Shown piece by piece: positions 1 through 11,699 of a stretch of DNA of 60,000 nt. Position 1 is the first letter of the stretch. Each line of letters starts with the position of its first letter. Position numbers and translations under genes: made by a program. The notes beneath the pieces were generated by a model. That model was given only the letters and a program-made list of their open reading frames with translations, did no database searches and was not told where the DNA came from. Source of the stretch: Polytrichum commune. Taxonomy: Eukaryota > Streptophyta > Polytrichopsida > Polytrichales > Polytrichaceae. Location: positions 31,684,001 to 31,744,000 of the forward strand of contig OX485809.1 in NCBI GenBank assembly GCA_950295325.1, read 5' to 3'.

Positions 1-1125
1 CAATCCACATAAAATTGGCTCCACTAATGGGTTTATGGCTTGGAATTTAGTGTTTAGGGTATAAAAGGTCCATTGCAATAGGATCTGTACCTGCACGAAA
101 TAAACATCCAGAACACTACAAGGGTCCAAGCAGCGCAACCCACATCTGAGATGCAAAAAGAGTCCCTTGGTGGAGGGGTGTCCCCTAAAGTACTGATCGT
201 TTCCCTTGGATCCGTTTTCCAACATAGGATACTAGCCACCATCTACGTCCTATAAATAAAAACCTAACATTACTACATTCCGTGTGCCAGCCTTACAATG
301 GAATGTGTATTCATAGTGGACAACATGCATAGACGATGAGTCCACATAATGACAAAGCAAAAGGCATCTACGTATTTATGGTGGACAACAAAGAAAATAG
401 GCTAATAATATATGAGCATTGAACATTGTTGAGGGGTGGTTTATAATATTGAAGTACCTAATATTGAGAGGTCATTGTAGAACTAGGAGACAGAAAATTA
501 TAGTGTCGTGTGAAACATCAACCACAACAACAACAATAGTACATGGAGTATAAAAATACGTGTCATTCAAAATTAAACTAGCATCTATTTTATTGTTTTG
601 CATACGATGTAATGATATTCACTCCAATATCATGTTATCTCCTCTCATCTAGCATTTAAACTAGTAATTACATTTGCCACCACCCTACCATCCAACCCGT
701 TTAATTTACCCACTTTTACACACCTATACATAATTATACTAATACGTACACAAACTTTGAGCGCCTAGATGCCATGAAAATAGCACATCTATTGTCATAG
801 GCACTATGGGTTGCTTTAAAATCAATATTCTCAATTTCCTCTCTTAACTTTAGGGCCCCCTTCAATACATCAACATTTATTTCAAAAAAAATAATACTAG
901 CATTCTTAATGTACTATACGTGAGACAAAAAACAATTTTTAGTACCCCATGTACATTATCTACAATATTGACTCAAACAATAGCAGTTGTTGTTCTAAGT
1001 AACATTATGAGCCCAACAAAGCATAATGGAGAGAAGGGGAGGGTAGGGTATCCAAATATTATAAAGGCAAGCAATTTTAAGTTGGTGACAGAAGGGGGAT
1101 ACTCTCATTAGTTCATACGTGGTAC
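1..1125. other. Gene-free AT-rich flank
   Basis: I see no convincing gene here. The short open frames at 54-242 and 920-1111 have no family resemblance, no intron logic and ordinary chance length. The base composition is AT-rich and none of the locus-specific palindromes occurs. Confidence 0.6.
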
Positions 1126-1195
1126 CCTAAATCCTAAACCCTAAACCCTAAACCCTAAACACTATACCCTATACCCTATACCCTATACCCTATAA
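1126..1195 (+). repeat. Interstitial telomere-like tract, CCCTAAA then CCCTATA
   Basis: About four plant-type CCCTAAA units are followed by four or five CCCTATA variant units. The C-rich strand reads left to right, the orientation of a natural left chromosome end, but 1.1 kb of ordinary sequence lies outside it. It is therefore an internal telomere-like repeat, not a telomere. A degenerate tract in the opposite orientation lies at 41482-41504. Confidence 0.85.
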
Positions 1196-2621
1196 CCGCC
1201 CACCCCTGAACAAACACAACGACATACGGTACGCATGGTTAACTGAATAACTCCCAATACATGTGTAGCCTTAAGTGGAAGTAATTCAAAACTATATGAC
1301 TACCTTTAAATTTTGTAAAATAAAACCATAAACATTTCAAATGTGAAGCAAATTTAGGGGTAACCTTACCTTTCATTTTTTTAAATCTTTCTTTGGCTTT
1401 AAACCATTTGCTTTAAACATATACTTTTGATGAAAGGTTTTGAAGATCGTATATTGGTATTCTATAATCGAGTCCTAAACACAACTCACCACCGAAAGAA
1501 AACTCCAAATATAAACAAGTTTGCTACTACTTATAAGCGATAATACAAGCTGAGGCCTATGTGTGGAAGGATTGGATGGATCCGAAAGGTTGTTTAATGT
1601 ACAAGAGGGATGTACATTCAACACATACCCATGCATTTTGTTTTAATACAAGCTTAGACCTATGTGTGGAGGGATTGAATTAATCCGTAATGTTGTTTAA
1701 GGTATTACAAGCATATGAATTCTCCCCATATCTCGATGTTTCGGTTTTGTTAATTGCGTTTCACAACTTATTGCGATAATTGAGGGATTCACAAGTATTT
1801 CTTGGCAAAGTTTCATGAGAATTTGTGGCCAATTGGTATATTGCCCCAATTGCATTTGAATCCCACCTTTGAGAAGAAAAAGAATTCTTATACTGAAGTT
1901 AATCAACAAGACATCCTTTTATTGAATATTATTACTATTCTCGAAATATAGAGTCCCCTCCATAGCTCGGGGGGTGCACTGTACTAAACATGTACGAGTT
2001 ATACGTGAGTGCACAGGAGGGGTATTGATTTGGACCTTGCCGTATTGCATATACATATGGTATACATGTTATAATTTATAGTTACGTACATATATGGAAG
2101 GCCTTTAAAAAGTATAGAATAATTGTACTTGTATGGTATTGTTACTATAATATATATCATAAGTGTTCATATTGGATAAGTTTTCATAAGGTTTGGTTTG
2201 TTGGGAGAGTTTATAGGATGCGGAGGAAGTTTGGTAATCGTTGGGTGGAGTATAGGGATCCATTTGACTTGATGGACCGTCCATCAAACGTGGAGATTGG
2301 TTTATGTTGGTATCAAAAGGGGCTAACAACAAGTGGACATATGATCTTATTGATCATTCCATGGTAGACTTCGAGACAATAATTGCATTTGTATACTTAT
2401 GTTAATGACTCTCGGGGGGGGGGGGCAGTCATTGGTTGGAGTAGCAATATACGTGCAAACAAATGATAGGGTATTTTAAAAACATGGGGGCAAAAATTTA
2501 TAAATGGACTTAAGAGTAATATAGGGTATCAAAAATGGCACTGGACATCTTTAAAGTAGTATAGGGTATGGAATAATTGGTAATTTGGAATTATAAGTAA
2601 TGCAAGCCATTTTTCTATTAA
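1196..2621. other. Gene-free AT-rich stretch
   Basis: No supported gene. It contains a G homopolymer near 2415-2426. It ends with ATTAA (2617-2621), the target-site duplication on the outer side of the first family I LTR; the matching copy lies at 11695-11699 in inverted orientation. Confidence 0.6.
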
Positions 2622-5461
2622 TGTGAACCCTTTGAGTGGTCCACCACTCTGCGGGATCACTTTTAGTTAGAATGTTAGCATTAAAAGTTAGAATTGATAG
2701 GGAATTTAGGGAAAATTAGTTCATTTAGCATTTAGCCTAGAAGAAGGAAGGTCAAAATGAAACTAAGTAGTGCTAGAAGATAGCAAAGTAGAAAAAATAT
2801 GCTAGCTAGTAAAAACAACTAGCTAAGCAAATATTAGTAGATGCTAGTTATTAAGCAAATGTTAGTAGATGCTAGCTAAGCAAGTGTTAGTTTATTAGTT
2901 AGTGTGAGGCACACAAGACTATTGGAGGTGTTTTACGTTAGAAGATAAAATCGGCGTGAAGAATTTTGAAGAAAAAAAAAAAAAAAAAGCAAGGGGGATA
3001 CTTGCCCACTTGCCCCCTTGCCAACTCGATGGCGGAAAAATTAGAAAGATTTCTAAAGGTTTTTTGTCGGAGCCACCTCGGCGAGAGGGTGGCAACCTCA
3101 ACCGGGAAAACCCCCGAGCCAAAATTTCGGGAAAGGGTTTGAAAAATGGATCCGGTGGAGGAGGGGTCCAACCCTTTTGTGAGAGGGTTTAAAAACCCCT
3201 CCTTCCACCTTGTAGCTCTCTCTCTTTCTCTAGTTTTTGGGCGAAGCCTTGCTTCAATGTAGTTAGGAAAAAATCCTTTAGCATGTATTCTCAATGGTCT
3301 AGAAGAAAGGCTTGAGAACCTCCTCTACTCTCTCTCTCCTAGTTAGGTTGTGTGTTTATTAACACACCAACAAAATTATTCCTTCTTTTGTAGAGGTAGG
3401 TTGGATGGTAGAGTTTTGAGTAGAGGCATTATAGACCTCATCTGCCAATGCCCTGAAGGCTTAGTTCAAAAGCTAGAACAAGATACTTATCATTTTTCTC
3501 TTAGAGAGATTTCATATAGCTATCCATAGCCGTTTCCCATTTGTGATTTGGTTGAGATGACAATTAGTTATGGATTTTCAAAGATGGAGTAGAAAAACTG
3601 GGTGGTCTTGTGGGTAGCGGCTGCTGGATCAGACCTGCGAGCCCAATAGGAATTTTAATTCCAAGAAATTATATTTTTCCCAAGTAGAACTTTTGTGTAG
3701 CTTTCCAAAATGGCTTAGAACATTTGATTTGAGCATGAGTTGAATTAGATATGAATTGTGCAAGATGGGACACATAGTTTGAGAACTTTTGGTTGACTGC
3801 TGCATTACAGAGGACCTGCTGGGTTCACTTCGGCTTACCTTTCTAATCACATATTTTTATCAAACACATCTTTTTAATATCTCTCCAGGGTCATATAGAA
3901 CGTTTGATTTGACTAAGATTTGAATTAGATATGAATTGTTGAAGGCGAGATACATAGTTTAAGCCTTCTTGATTGACTGCTGTGTTACAAGGAGTCCGCT
4001 GAATTTCTATTAGCTTAACCTGCTGATGTCATAATTTTTCTAGTTAGAGCTTGTTCATAGCTTTCCAATGGTATAAGGAAAGCCTAGATCCAAGTAGTAA
4101 GGAATGTGCTATGAATTTTTGAAGTTAGAAGGTAGATAGGTGGGTTGGAAGGGTCGGTTGAATCGACCTCACACTTCCAACCCTCATAACTTTTGCATTT
4201 CTTATCCGATTAGAGTGATTTTTAGATCATTGGAAAGATAATTTGGTGCACTAAGTATAAATATTATGCTTAGGATTAAATTACAGGGCAGAATAACACT
4301 TTATATTTTAATTGTTAACTAAGGTACGCTTACTACCAAACTAGTTACAAAGAAGGAGGCAAGGTCGACGCTCGGAAAGTGGAGCAAGGAAGGAGGTAGC
4401 GGCTCGGCCTACATCAAGCCCAAATCAACCGAGGAAAATTGAGGTAAATTAACTAACCTTAAGCCTTCCATTTAGGATTGGAGGGAGCACGGCTAAGGTA
4501 CGCATCTCTAAACCCACTCACCTATCTCGTAAGGTCAAGTGGCTTGACCACTTGACCGCCAAGGGAGTACCCAATTCCATTGTTTTCGGGGCCCTTGGTA
4601 TGTTTTGTGGTAGTAGCTTCATTTATTAGCAAGTTTCGTGTGTGGTAAGTCGGATTAATCACCGACACGACCACTCTGAATGTTGTTGGTGGAAAGGTGG
4701 GGTTAATGACCCGCGAATCCACTATTATGTTGTTGGCCCCATAGATTGGGAGTAATGGCCCCAATTTATGAAGATTGCGCAACAGGTTGAACCTACAGGT
4801 CGCCCGTCACCCTGGTCCCATTGAGTTGCATTTCGTGGTCTATCCAGTGTAAACACATTTAACAATCAAAACATACAAAATAAATCGTAAACCCTTGTTG
4901 GCAAGAGACCCGAGGTAAGGGGTGATGCCTAATATGTTAATGTAGTAAGTTAGGACGTGCAAACAAAAGTAAGTAATTAAGAAGGAATTTGTGTGAAGGG
5001 TGGGACTTAGGCCAAGTTCCCCCGCTTAGAAAACTAAATAGAACTAAATAAAGAAATAGGAAGAATTGAATGGTCCATCAAATTGTCGTTATTCCGTTCG
5101 TTGAGTTAGGGTGGTATGAGTCACACCCGGTTGGGTGTATCAGAACCATCCCAATTCACAAATTAGGATTGCCTTGGTTTCAAGGCTGGTGCGTCTGCGC
5201 GTAGAATAGGTTGTAGGTTAAGGTTAGAACTAGATATGAAATTGGTTAGTGGAGTTTAAAGCCACACTAGTAAAAAACTAAGGCCTAACCTCCGGAGGTA
5301 CTACGACGCATATCTAATCTCCCTTAAAAATCTAACTACTCACGTTATACACCTATCATCCGGGTTCGGCTTGGGCGCCTGCAAATGCAGGCCACCTTCA
5401 CCGAAGGGCTTGTGTGATACTTTTAGGCTCCCTCGAAAGGGGGTGGCCCAAAAGTACCACA
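2622..5461 (+). mobile_element. Family I LTR, copy 1 (plus orientation)
   Basis: A 2,840-bp LTR beginning TGTGAACCC and ending TACCACA. It is nearly identical to copies at 11700, 19136 and 23404; open frames shared by all four copies translate identically, so I treat them as LTR sequence and not genes. Visible landmarks are an A-rich run near 2970, a polypurine/pyrimidine stretch near 3220 and two units of a short 'GCTAG...AAGCAAATATTAGTAGAT' type repeat. Left flank is ATTAA and right flank is CAACT, which do not match each other. Its right flank matches the left flank of the copy at 23404, evidence of rearrangement between LTRs. Confidence 0.9.
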
Positions 5462-5466
5462 CAACT

Positions 5467-5846
5467 CGAGAGGTGGGAGTCCCAAAAGGTGAGAGAACAA
5501 GGGTATGAGGGACCCTTATCGGAGTGAAGTTCACGCGTGCCTCCTGCGCATCCGTGTCGTCTGTTCCCAGCAGGAAAGCACTTGGATTAATTGGGTCGCG
5601 AACAAGGCCGTGTAAAGGCTCATGTGTGGAGGGTTGCGCTCTTGGGGAACTGGGATCTTGGTCCTCTTCAGGGTCTGTCTCCATTCCGGGCATTGCCTCT
5701 TCTCTAGAAGAAAGAGGTACAACAGGATGGGGTGTAAGGACGTCCATGATGTCCTGGATATCCATTTTGGAGGCCATTACCCTGTGAGTATGGGCGTCAT
5801 CGTAGTCGGAATCCTGCACAAAAGAATTCACCTGCAAGCCAAGCAT
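5467..5846 (-). pseudogene. Gene A copy 1, exon 3 (5' part, interrupted by LTR)
   Basis: Reading leftward from 5846 this exon opens directly after a CAG acceptor with MLGL, completing the methyltransferase-like motif begun in exon 2. It continues through an acidic, proline/serine-rich stretch. The reading frame runs into the family I LTR at 5461, after the CAACT duplication (5462-5466). The continuation lies 17 kb away at 23403-22368, also minus strand and also next to CAACT. Counting one CAACT, the two parts total 1,416 nt, an exact multiple of three, and remain open across the join. The homologous exon in copy 2 is 47961-49307. As it stands the exon is broken and its transcript would run into the LTR. 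Confidence 0.8.
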
Positions 5847-5922
5847 CTGGACCATAACAAGAAAATTAGATAAGAACAATAGTGGTGATTGCATATAAAC
5901 GAGGCTAGATGTCAACACGTTA

Positions 5923-6036
5923 TACGGACGCGTGTCCGTAAAACCACCACTCAAAAGTTGGACAATTTTACGGACGCACGGTCGTAAAATTCACATGCAC
6001 CTGATACTGGGTTTTTACGGACGCGCGTCCGTAAAA
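5923..6036. repeat. Three palindromes in gene A copy 1 intron 2
   Basis: Intron 2 (5847-6082, minus; donor GTGAGT at 6082, acceptor CAG at 5847-5849) carries three inverted-repeat units of the ACGGACG class. They lie at 5923-5940 (centre altered), 5966-5990 (one arm mutated) and 6013-6036 (perfect, 24 bp). Copy 2 also has palindromes in its corresponding intron (47839, 47913), but with ACGAACG arms. Confidence 0.9.
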
Positions 6037-6082
6037 TAACTATGCAAAAGATAGGTGGGTTGAAAGACAAACAAATACTCAC

Positions 6083-7402
6083 CAGTGCTGCATACATAAA
6101 CTTCGTGCCTCCGAAGACGTTGTAAACTGTCTCACTTATGACAGTTAAAGCCTTCAAGACCCCTATATAAAAGTCCATCCGGAGCTCGAACGCCGGATAG
6201 ATTGCATGCATTGTCTCCTCAACAAGCTCCTTGGGATGTGGTGGCGGCAACGAATAGACTTTCCTGAACACCTCGTGTGGTTTAATGGGCAATCGCCCAG
6301 TTGGAGAAGACTTGCGTGTTAAGAAATAAAGCTGCACAGCTCCCACTTGCTTCACCCCCCTTGCCTCTTGAATGAAAGTGATCCCTTCTGTCTTCGCTGG
6401 GATGTAGGTGTTGTGGTACATATCGTATTCGAGGTCCATCGTTGATGTGTACAGATGGACAATGGATGTGGACCTCTCTTGCTCTACAATCCATAACCAC
6501 ACATGAGGCTCGAAGAGGGCAGGCGAGCGATAGCTCTTGAAGGCTTTTAAGAAGGGCTCGTAGAAGGGTGCTCCCGCAACGTCTTGCTTCCATGCTCCGG
6601 GAATTGCACGAAAATCAAAAATGGCGAAAGGGCAACCCCTGGGGTCATCTCTCACAGAGGCTCTTGAAGCATGGGTGTCCCATGCGCCGAACTTCATGCC
6701 CTTTGCGACCGTGCAGAATCTTGCAAACCCTCCAAATTTCGCGTTCTTTTTCCTATCGAGAAAGTGAACATACAACCATGCCTCCCTCTCGTCGATGGAT
6801 CCCTTCTTTTCGTTCCTTCTGGATCGTTGGGCAAGGAAGGATGATGCCCCTCTTATCAAAGCTCGCATTGAGACGCCATTGATGTGGTATTCACCCTTCA
6901 GCTTCCTCCAATTCTCCCACACGATCTCACCATCACTATTAATGAGGTTGTGGGTGGGTAGCAATTTGCTAATCTCCCTTACAGCCATGGTCTTCTTCTT
7001 TCTGTAATCGCACCATTCCTTAATGTGGTACGTGGATGGCTTCATGTGCTTCGGCCGCTTCAGAAAGATTTTGGGATAGGGCAGAGTTCTTCTAGGAGTT
7101 TCTAGAAGAATGTGTTCTGCTGCCCTGTACAGCTCCGAGTCCATCAATCCTTGGAGGGGACGAAAGAACTCTCGCAGGATTGGTGGTACCTTAACTTTTG
7201 AGTCGCTCTTGTAGGTGTTCTCCGTATCTGGATTGACAAGGTCGCCGTTGTTGTGGGCATCGAAAAGTCGCAACCATATTGACCACGTCTCTTCTGTTGC
7301 AGTGATGAGCTTGAGTTCGCCTTTTAATTCATGCACTGTTTTCATGCCGCTTGTCTTCATGTCTATACTCGAGAACTTTGTCAATATGGCATTGCTGAAT
7401 GT
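6083..7402 (-). CDS. Gene A copy 1, exon 2: methyltransferase-like domain
   Basis: An intact 1,320-nt exon (440 codons) bounded by TTGCAG at its 5' side and GTGAGT at its 3' side. The C-terminal half has the order of a beta-class amino-methyltransferase. A DFRAIPG segment (about residue 693 of the predicted protein) sits where DPPY/W is expected, then a VWLWIVEQ strand, then HPKELVEET resembling the usual H-x-KP-x-x-L stretch. Last comes VYNVFGGTKFMYAAL (about 856-870), continuing into MLGL, like the FGGSGTT..AA..LGR motif I. Copy 2 and gene C keep the same layout, with DFRGIPG and DFRFIPG. The substituted DPPY suggests altered or lost catalysis. The domain call is by eye and not proven. Confidence 0.6.
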
Positions 7403-7494
7403 CTGCAAGAGGCGCGAATTGCAAGAAATCAGAACATTGAATTCAGTACAAATTAAATTCAAATATTTGAAGCAGTGGGAGGAGAAGGGCCACA

Positions 7495-7516
7495 TTTACG
7501 GACGCACGTCCGTAAA
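7495..7516. repeat. Palindrome in gene A copy 1 intron 1
   Basis: A 22-bp inverted repeat with ACGGACG arms around a CA centre, inside the 132-bp intron 1 (7403-7534; donor GTATGT, acceptor TTGCAG). Copy 2 intron 1 holds two palindromes at the equivalent place (45097, 45161) with ACGAACG arms. Confidence 0.95.
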
Positions 7517-7534
7517 TCTATTTGAATAACATAC

Positions 7535-8824
7535 CTGCCATTTTGGGTTCTTCACGACAGCATTATCTCTTTCTTTTGGGGGACATTCGTGCTCCACCCA
7601 CAAGGTCCTCCCAGCCACGATGTTGGCTGCCCATGAAGCCTCGAACTGCCTCACTTTATTCCCCTGGTTCATGAAGGCAGATATTGCTATGAGTTGGTTC
7701 GAGTCCTTGGAATGCACGACGAATGCCTTCCAATATCGGATTGTCTCCTTTAATGGGCTTTTCCACTCGTCGTCTTCAAGGAGAGCTTTTGCAGCCATTA
7801 CACTATGTTGGCCGTCGATAATATAGAACTCTCCATTCTTGAGAATCGGCCAATTTTTTTCGTTGACTTCAACGATAGGATCCTTTGGTGTCACACAAAT
7901 GGTTTGCCTGTCAAACTTGGGGTTGTTCATGATGTTGTTCATTTGCCACCATACACCGCTTTCTTCTTTTGCTCTGGTATTCATACTTTCGGTGCCCTTG
8001 TGGCATTTGTAGACGTCTACTTCGAAAGTAAAATACCTACCAAGGGGCCAGCATCCCTTCGTCTTCTCATCGAACTCTTGGAATATTTTTGTTGAGAGTT
8101 CGGCGTCAGGGCGTTGACCCTTTTTGAGGAGTGGAGCGACAGTCAATGTAGAGCTGACATCCGGACCCTCTGTTAGTCCAGAGTCCATCTGCGAGTGAGA
8201 GCGTTTACTCGCCTGTCTGCTCCCTCTTGATGCACCACTCTGCGAGGGCCTTGAGGATTCCGGCACTGGTTTAGGCACACGCTTGGGTCGTTCAGGAACG
8301 ACTTGTTTTTTCTTCTCTTTCCCCTTTCTGGCCTCTAGCAAGGCTCCATTTACTCTTGTTACATTGTTCAAGAGTTGTCCAAGCCGCTTACCCGTCCAAG
8401 GTGCATTGCATGCATAGTCTTGGAACTCCGTCTGGAGATTGAAGCAAGCCGCATCTGTACTAGCATTCTCACACTCATTTTTGTTGAAGGGGTGGTAGGA
8501 TTCGTGCAAAATGAAAGTGACCCGATCTTCTTTCTTCTCAAGGTCTATTACTACATAATCCCCTTGTGCCACTGCACACTCTACTGTCCACGATTTAAGC
8601 TTTATCCACTTCTCAGCTTCATCTATGTCCGTCTTCATTTGATATGCAAATCTAAGCACAAATATTTCTTTCTCGTCCTTTTCTACCAATACTGTCCAAT
8701 TATCCACAATTTCATCTTGTGGCTTGTAATGGTCGTTGGGACTTATGTCTTTGATGGCTTCTGGTAGCGGAGGAATGAGAGCTTCTGCGAACATCTCAAT
8801 TGCATGTCTCTTTTTAGATGCCAT
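7535..8824 (-). CDS. Gene A copy 1, exon 1: ParB/DGQHR-like domain
   Basis: An intact exon of 430 codons. The start chosen is the ATG at 8824, because it lies immediately after a CAG acceptor and aligns with the copy 2 start (both begin MA..., then AIEMF). Residues about 168-186 are lysine/arginine-rich, a plausible nuclear targeting signal, followed by a Ser/Arg linker. Residues about 285-400 form the recognisable domain: WWQMNNIMNN, then ICVTPKD, then GEFYIIDGQHSVMAAK. The DGQHS block (about 337-341) matches the DGQHR/ParB-box II pattern in which a glycine-rich loop contacts nucleotide or DNA. The ParB/Srx-like assignment is inferred from motifs. The exon ends with a clean GTATGT donor at 7534. 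Confidence 0.65.
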
Positions 8825-8878
8825 CTGCAAATGATAAGATAGATAAGTTAGAATTCTTGGCAAAAGATATAGATCATA

Positions 8879-9024
8879 CTTTACGAACGCGCGTTCGTAA
8901 AGTTTTCCAAATTGTCTCAATTATATTTTTGGATCCAAATGAAAAGATACATTTCTTCCAAATAAGCATAACGCGTATATTATATACTCAAATATCTCTA
9001 TAAGTTACGGACGCGCGTCCGTAA
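8879..9024. repeat. Two palindromes in leader region of gene A copy 1
   Basis: A 24-bp perfect palindrome with ACGAACG arms at 8879-8902, the only unit of that class near copy 1. A 20-bp perfect ACGGACG-class palindrome lies at 9005-9024. Both sit just upstream of the coding start, in what appears to be a 5' leader intron ending CAG at 8825-8827. Confidence 0.9.
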
Positions 9025-9126
9025 ACTTCGCAAAGATAGTATGGTGGTAAATATCAATGTATTCAAGTTACGGTTAATATTTTTTGAGAGTCTTGTTTCA
9101 CACCTACATTTTTTGAGAGTCTTGTT

Positions 9127-9650
9127 TCTCACCTACATATATTTTTGAGAGTCTTGTTTCTCACCTACACAAAGATCCACAAAGTTTACGGACGCGCGTC
9201 CGTAAACTTTGAGTATTATAAAGGCTATTTTAATATGCCTAATATTACAATATTTGGCTTCGTTTGCGTAATATATTGTTTGAGAGGCTTGTCTCTCACC
9301 TACCCAAAGATCCACAAAGTTTACGGACGCGCGTCCGTAAACTTTGAGTATTATAAAGGTTATTTTAATATGCCTAATATTACAATATTTGGCTTCGTTT
9401 GCGTAATATGCGGTTTGAGAGTCTTGTTTCTCACCTACAGGAAGATCCACAAAGTTTACGGACGCGCGTCCGTAAACTTTGAGTATTATAAAGGCTATTT
9501 TAATATGCCTAATATTACAATATTTGGCTTCGTTTGCGTAATATGTTGTTTGAGAGGCTTGTCTCTCACCTACACAAAGATCCACAAAGTTTACGGACGC
9601 GCGTCCGTAAACTTTGAGGATTATAAAGGCTATTGTAATGTTTGCGTATT
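9127..9650. repeat. 135-bp tandem array carrying 30-bp palindromes
   Basis: Four repeat units, each with a perfect 30-bp palindrome whose arm is AAAGTTTACGGACGC, at 9181-9210, 9316-9345, 9451-9480 and 9586-9615. Successive starts are exactly 135 bp apart. The rest of each unit (ATTATAAAGGCTATTTTAAT..., CTTGTCTCTCACCTAC...) is conserved with few substitutions. Because 135 is divisible by three, long chance ORFs appear on both strands; I do not call these genes. The array lies within the inferred leader intron of gene A copy 1. Confidence 0.95.
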
Positions 9651-10426
9651 CCAATGTTTTCATTAATGCTCCGTGTTTTTCGGGACTTTACCTTGTCGTC
9701 CAATATGGTTTTGCCCTCCAAATAAGAATGCAATCTTATTTCACTGCAATAGCAAACACTGCACTGCAGATTGACAACATAAGGCACTTTCAGAACACTG
9801 ACATGTCCATAACTAAATGATTCTTAGAATGTAGCCATAGACAAAGTACTAAACAAATTCAGAATTCCTTGAAACTGGAATCTCACATTCTCTCATGCTA
9901 ACCTTAAGCCCTAAACCACAACAACCCAAAATTGCAATCATACAAAATGCAATTGCAATGTTCTAAAAAACTTACCTTTCTAGAGTGTTTGCTCCTAAAC
10001 CACAACTAGCTGCTCCTGCTGCAGCTAATACCAACTGCAAATGAACAATAAAATTGAGGTCAAAAACCTCTAGTAATTCAATGTGCACATGCATGATTCA
10101 ACATTGAGAACTACTCAAAAAAGTTGCTCATAAATCAGATTCATGCAACACAAGTGAAAGGAAACTATTGATTTGTATGCAAAAAATATAATGAACTACA
10201 TGGTGAAGCTACAACTGAAACCCTAATGAGCAACATCTGAAACACTAATTACCCTTGCAACAACTGAGATCAACAACTGAAAACAACCTAATGAGCAGTA
10301 GCAAGCAACAATGAGCATCCTAATGATCTAATGAGCAGCAAGCAAGCAAGTAGCAAGCAAAACTTACTAATGAGCTAATGAGCTAATAAGCAAATGAGCA
10401 GCAAACAAGGAGAACTTACTCTAGCT
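9651..10426. other. Non-coding leader-intron sequence
   Basis: No gene is supported. The stretch is AT-rich, with repeated AATGAGCA/AAGCAAGCAA words near 10290-10400. On the minus strand GTAAGT at 10419-10414 is a plausible leader-intron donor, pairing with the CAG acceptor next to the gene A start at 8824. Confidence 0.45.
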
Positions 10427-10440
10427 CTGACGCGCGTCAG
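10427..10440. repeat. Divergent palindrome CTGACGCGCGTCAG
   Basis: A 14-bp perfect palindrome sharing the GACGCGCGTC core of the neighbouring family but with CTG/CAG ends. On the minus strand it lies just before a GTAAGT donor, so it would fall in the 5' leader exon of gene A copy 1. Confidence 0.7.
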
Positions 10441-10485
10441 CAATTGACCAATAAGAATGAGTTTTGCATTGTGAGGAAAGAGAAG

Positions 10486-10790
10486 CAAGACCAGCAAGGG
10501 AAGCAAGAGAAGAGAGAGAAGAAAGTGAAGATAAGGGTAAGAAGCAAGAGAAACAAGAGAAGAAAGTGAAGAGAAGCAAAAGAAGCAAAAGAAGATGAGC
10601 AGATGAGCAAGAGAAGATGAGAAGTTGAGCAAGAGAAGATGAGCAAGAGAAGAAGAGTAGATGAGCAAGAGAAGATGAGCAAGAGCAGATGAGCAAGAGA
10701 AGATGAGCAAATGAGCAAGAGAAGCAAGAGCAGATGAGCAAGAGAAACAAGAGAAACAAGATAAACAAGAGTTGCAAGAGAAGGAAGCAA
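10486..10790. repeat. Purine-rich minisatellite (AGAGAAGATGAGCA)n
   Basis: Degenerate tandem GAGCAAGAGAAGATGAGCA units; the minus strand is a CT-rich tract. Overlapping minus-strand ORFs here are almost entirely Leu, Ser, Phe and Cys and reflect the repeat. If gene A copy 1 starts upstream, this would be a pyrimidine-rich 5' leader. Confidence 0.85.
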
Positions 10791-10962
10791 AAGCACGAAG
10801 AGGAGGGCAAAAGGGAGCTGGTGTACTTTGAAACCCTATAACCCTAAAGCAAGAGAAGCAAGAGCAACAGTAGAAGGAACGGAAGGAAGAGATGATAGAG
10901 AAGGAAGGAAAAGCACGAAGAGCGAGGGCGAAAGGGTGCTGGAGTACTTGGAACCCTAAAAC
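10784..10962. repeat. Direct duplication, about 112 bp apart
   Basis: A stretch of about 65 bp beginning GAAGGAAGCAAAAGCACG and ending ...GGAACCCTAAA-like sequence occurs at about 10787-10850 and again at about 10899-10962, with several substitutions. Each copy ends in an AACCCTAAA/ACCCTATA telo-box-like word. Confidence 0.7.
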
Positions 10963-10981
10963 AATGGCGTGCCTCCACGTG
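10952..10981 (-). promoter_or_regulatory. Telo-box and G-box upstream of gene A copy 1
   Basis: AACCCTAAAA (10952-10961) and CACGTG (10976-10981) lie about 25 bp apart, upstream of gene A copy 1 on the minus strand. The same pair (CACGTG, then AAACCCTAG about 18 bp on) precedes gene A copy 2 at 42200-42226. Telo-boxes and G-boxes are known plant promoter elements. That they drive gene A is inference from position and from their recurrence in both copies. Confidence 0.45.
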
Positions 10982-11042
10982 TCCCTACCCCAAACGTCGC
11001 GCCCAATCGCCGGCCTATACCCTTACGTGGCATCACCCTACT

Positions 11043-11699
11043 GGTCTATATTTAGTATTGAAATAGGGGTTTAATTTATACTTAGTTTGGTGATTTTATT
11101 ATCATATTATGTCATAATAACATCTTATGTTTATGCTAAGGCAAGTTAAAAGTCACACTAAATGTCACTCTAAATATAAAATGAGCCATCTCGTTGCCTC
11201 TTCTCTTCACTTTTGATAATGAGTGAAATATTCATACGAGCTCTAGAAAGTATTCATTATTTTAGGAAATTATATTAGGGTGTGAGGTTGAGTAATTATT
11301 ATGTCATTGTCAACAATTAAATGACATCAATAATAATAATAATATCATTTTGGAACTCCAAACAATGAGAGAAACTAACTACAATTTCTAGTGTGGCCTC
11401 TATGGAGAGTGGGGGAGCACCTTTCATTAAAACCTAGAATCACGTGCGTTCACTGCATACTCTAAAAACCCCCTAATATATACAAGTGATTTTTTGTGAA
11501 ATGAAGTAATACACATACAATTGCAACAATAAATATACAAGCAACAATATGTATACACAAAAAAACATCCATTCATATATATTACTCATTATTCGGGGGG
11601 GCAGTGTGTTAAAAAAATAAGGATATAGGGGGGTATTACTTTCAATTCTCTTATTTTTTTCACATGCTATCATTATATAAATTTCTACTTTGGGTTAAT
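11043..11699. other. AT-rich flank without genes
   Basis: No gene seen. It ends with TTAAT (11695-11699), the reverse complement of ATTAA at 2617-2621, the displaced target-site duplication of the family I element. Confidence 0.55.

Noticed and set aside
1126-1195. True chromosome end
   Set aside because: Only about nine units, with more than 1 kb of non-telomeric DNA outside; interstitial.
2938-3294. 118-codon ORF repeated at 13867, 21303 and 23715, with 86- and 73-codon ORFs
   Set aside because: All lie inside the four family I LTRs at fixed positions; repetition explains their conservation, and homopolymer length changes alter the frames.
9133-9666. Overlapping ORFs of 173-176 codons on both strands
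   Set aside because: They are read through the 135-bp tandem array; the period is a multiple of three and the palindromes make both strands alike. No independent coding evidence.
10375-10810. Three Leu/Ser-rich ORFs on the minus strand
   Set aside because: Produced by the purine-rich minisatellite; extremely low complexity in every frame.
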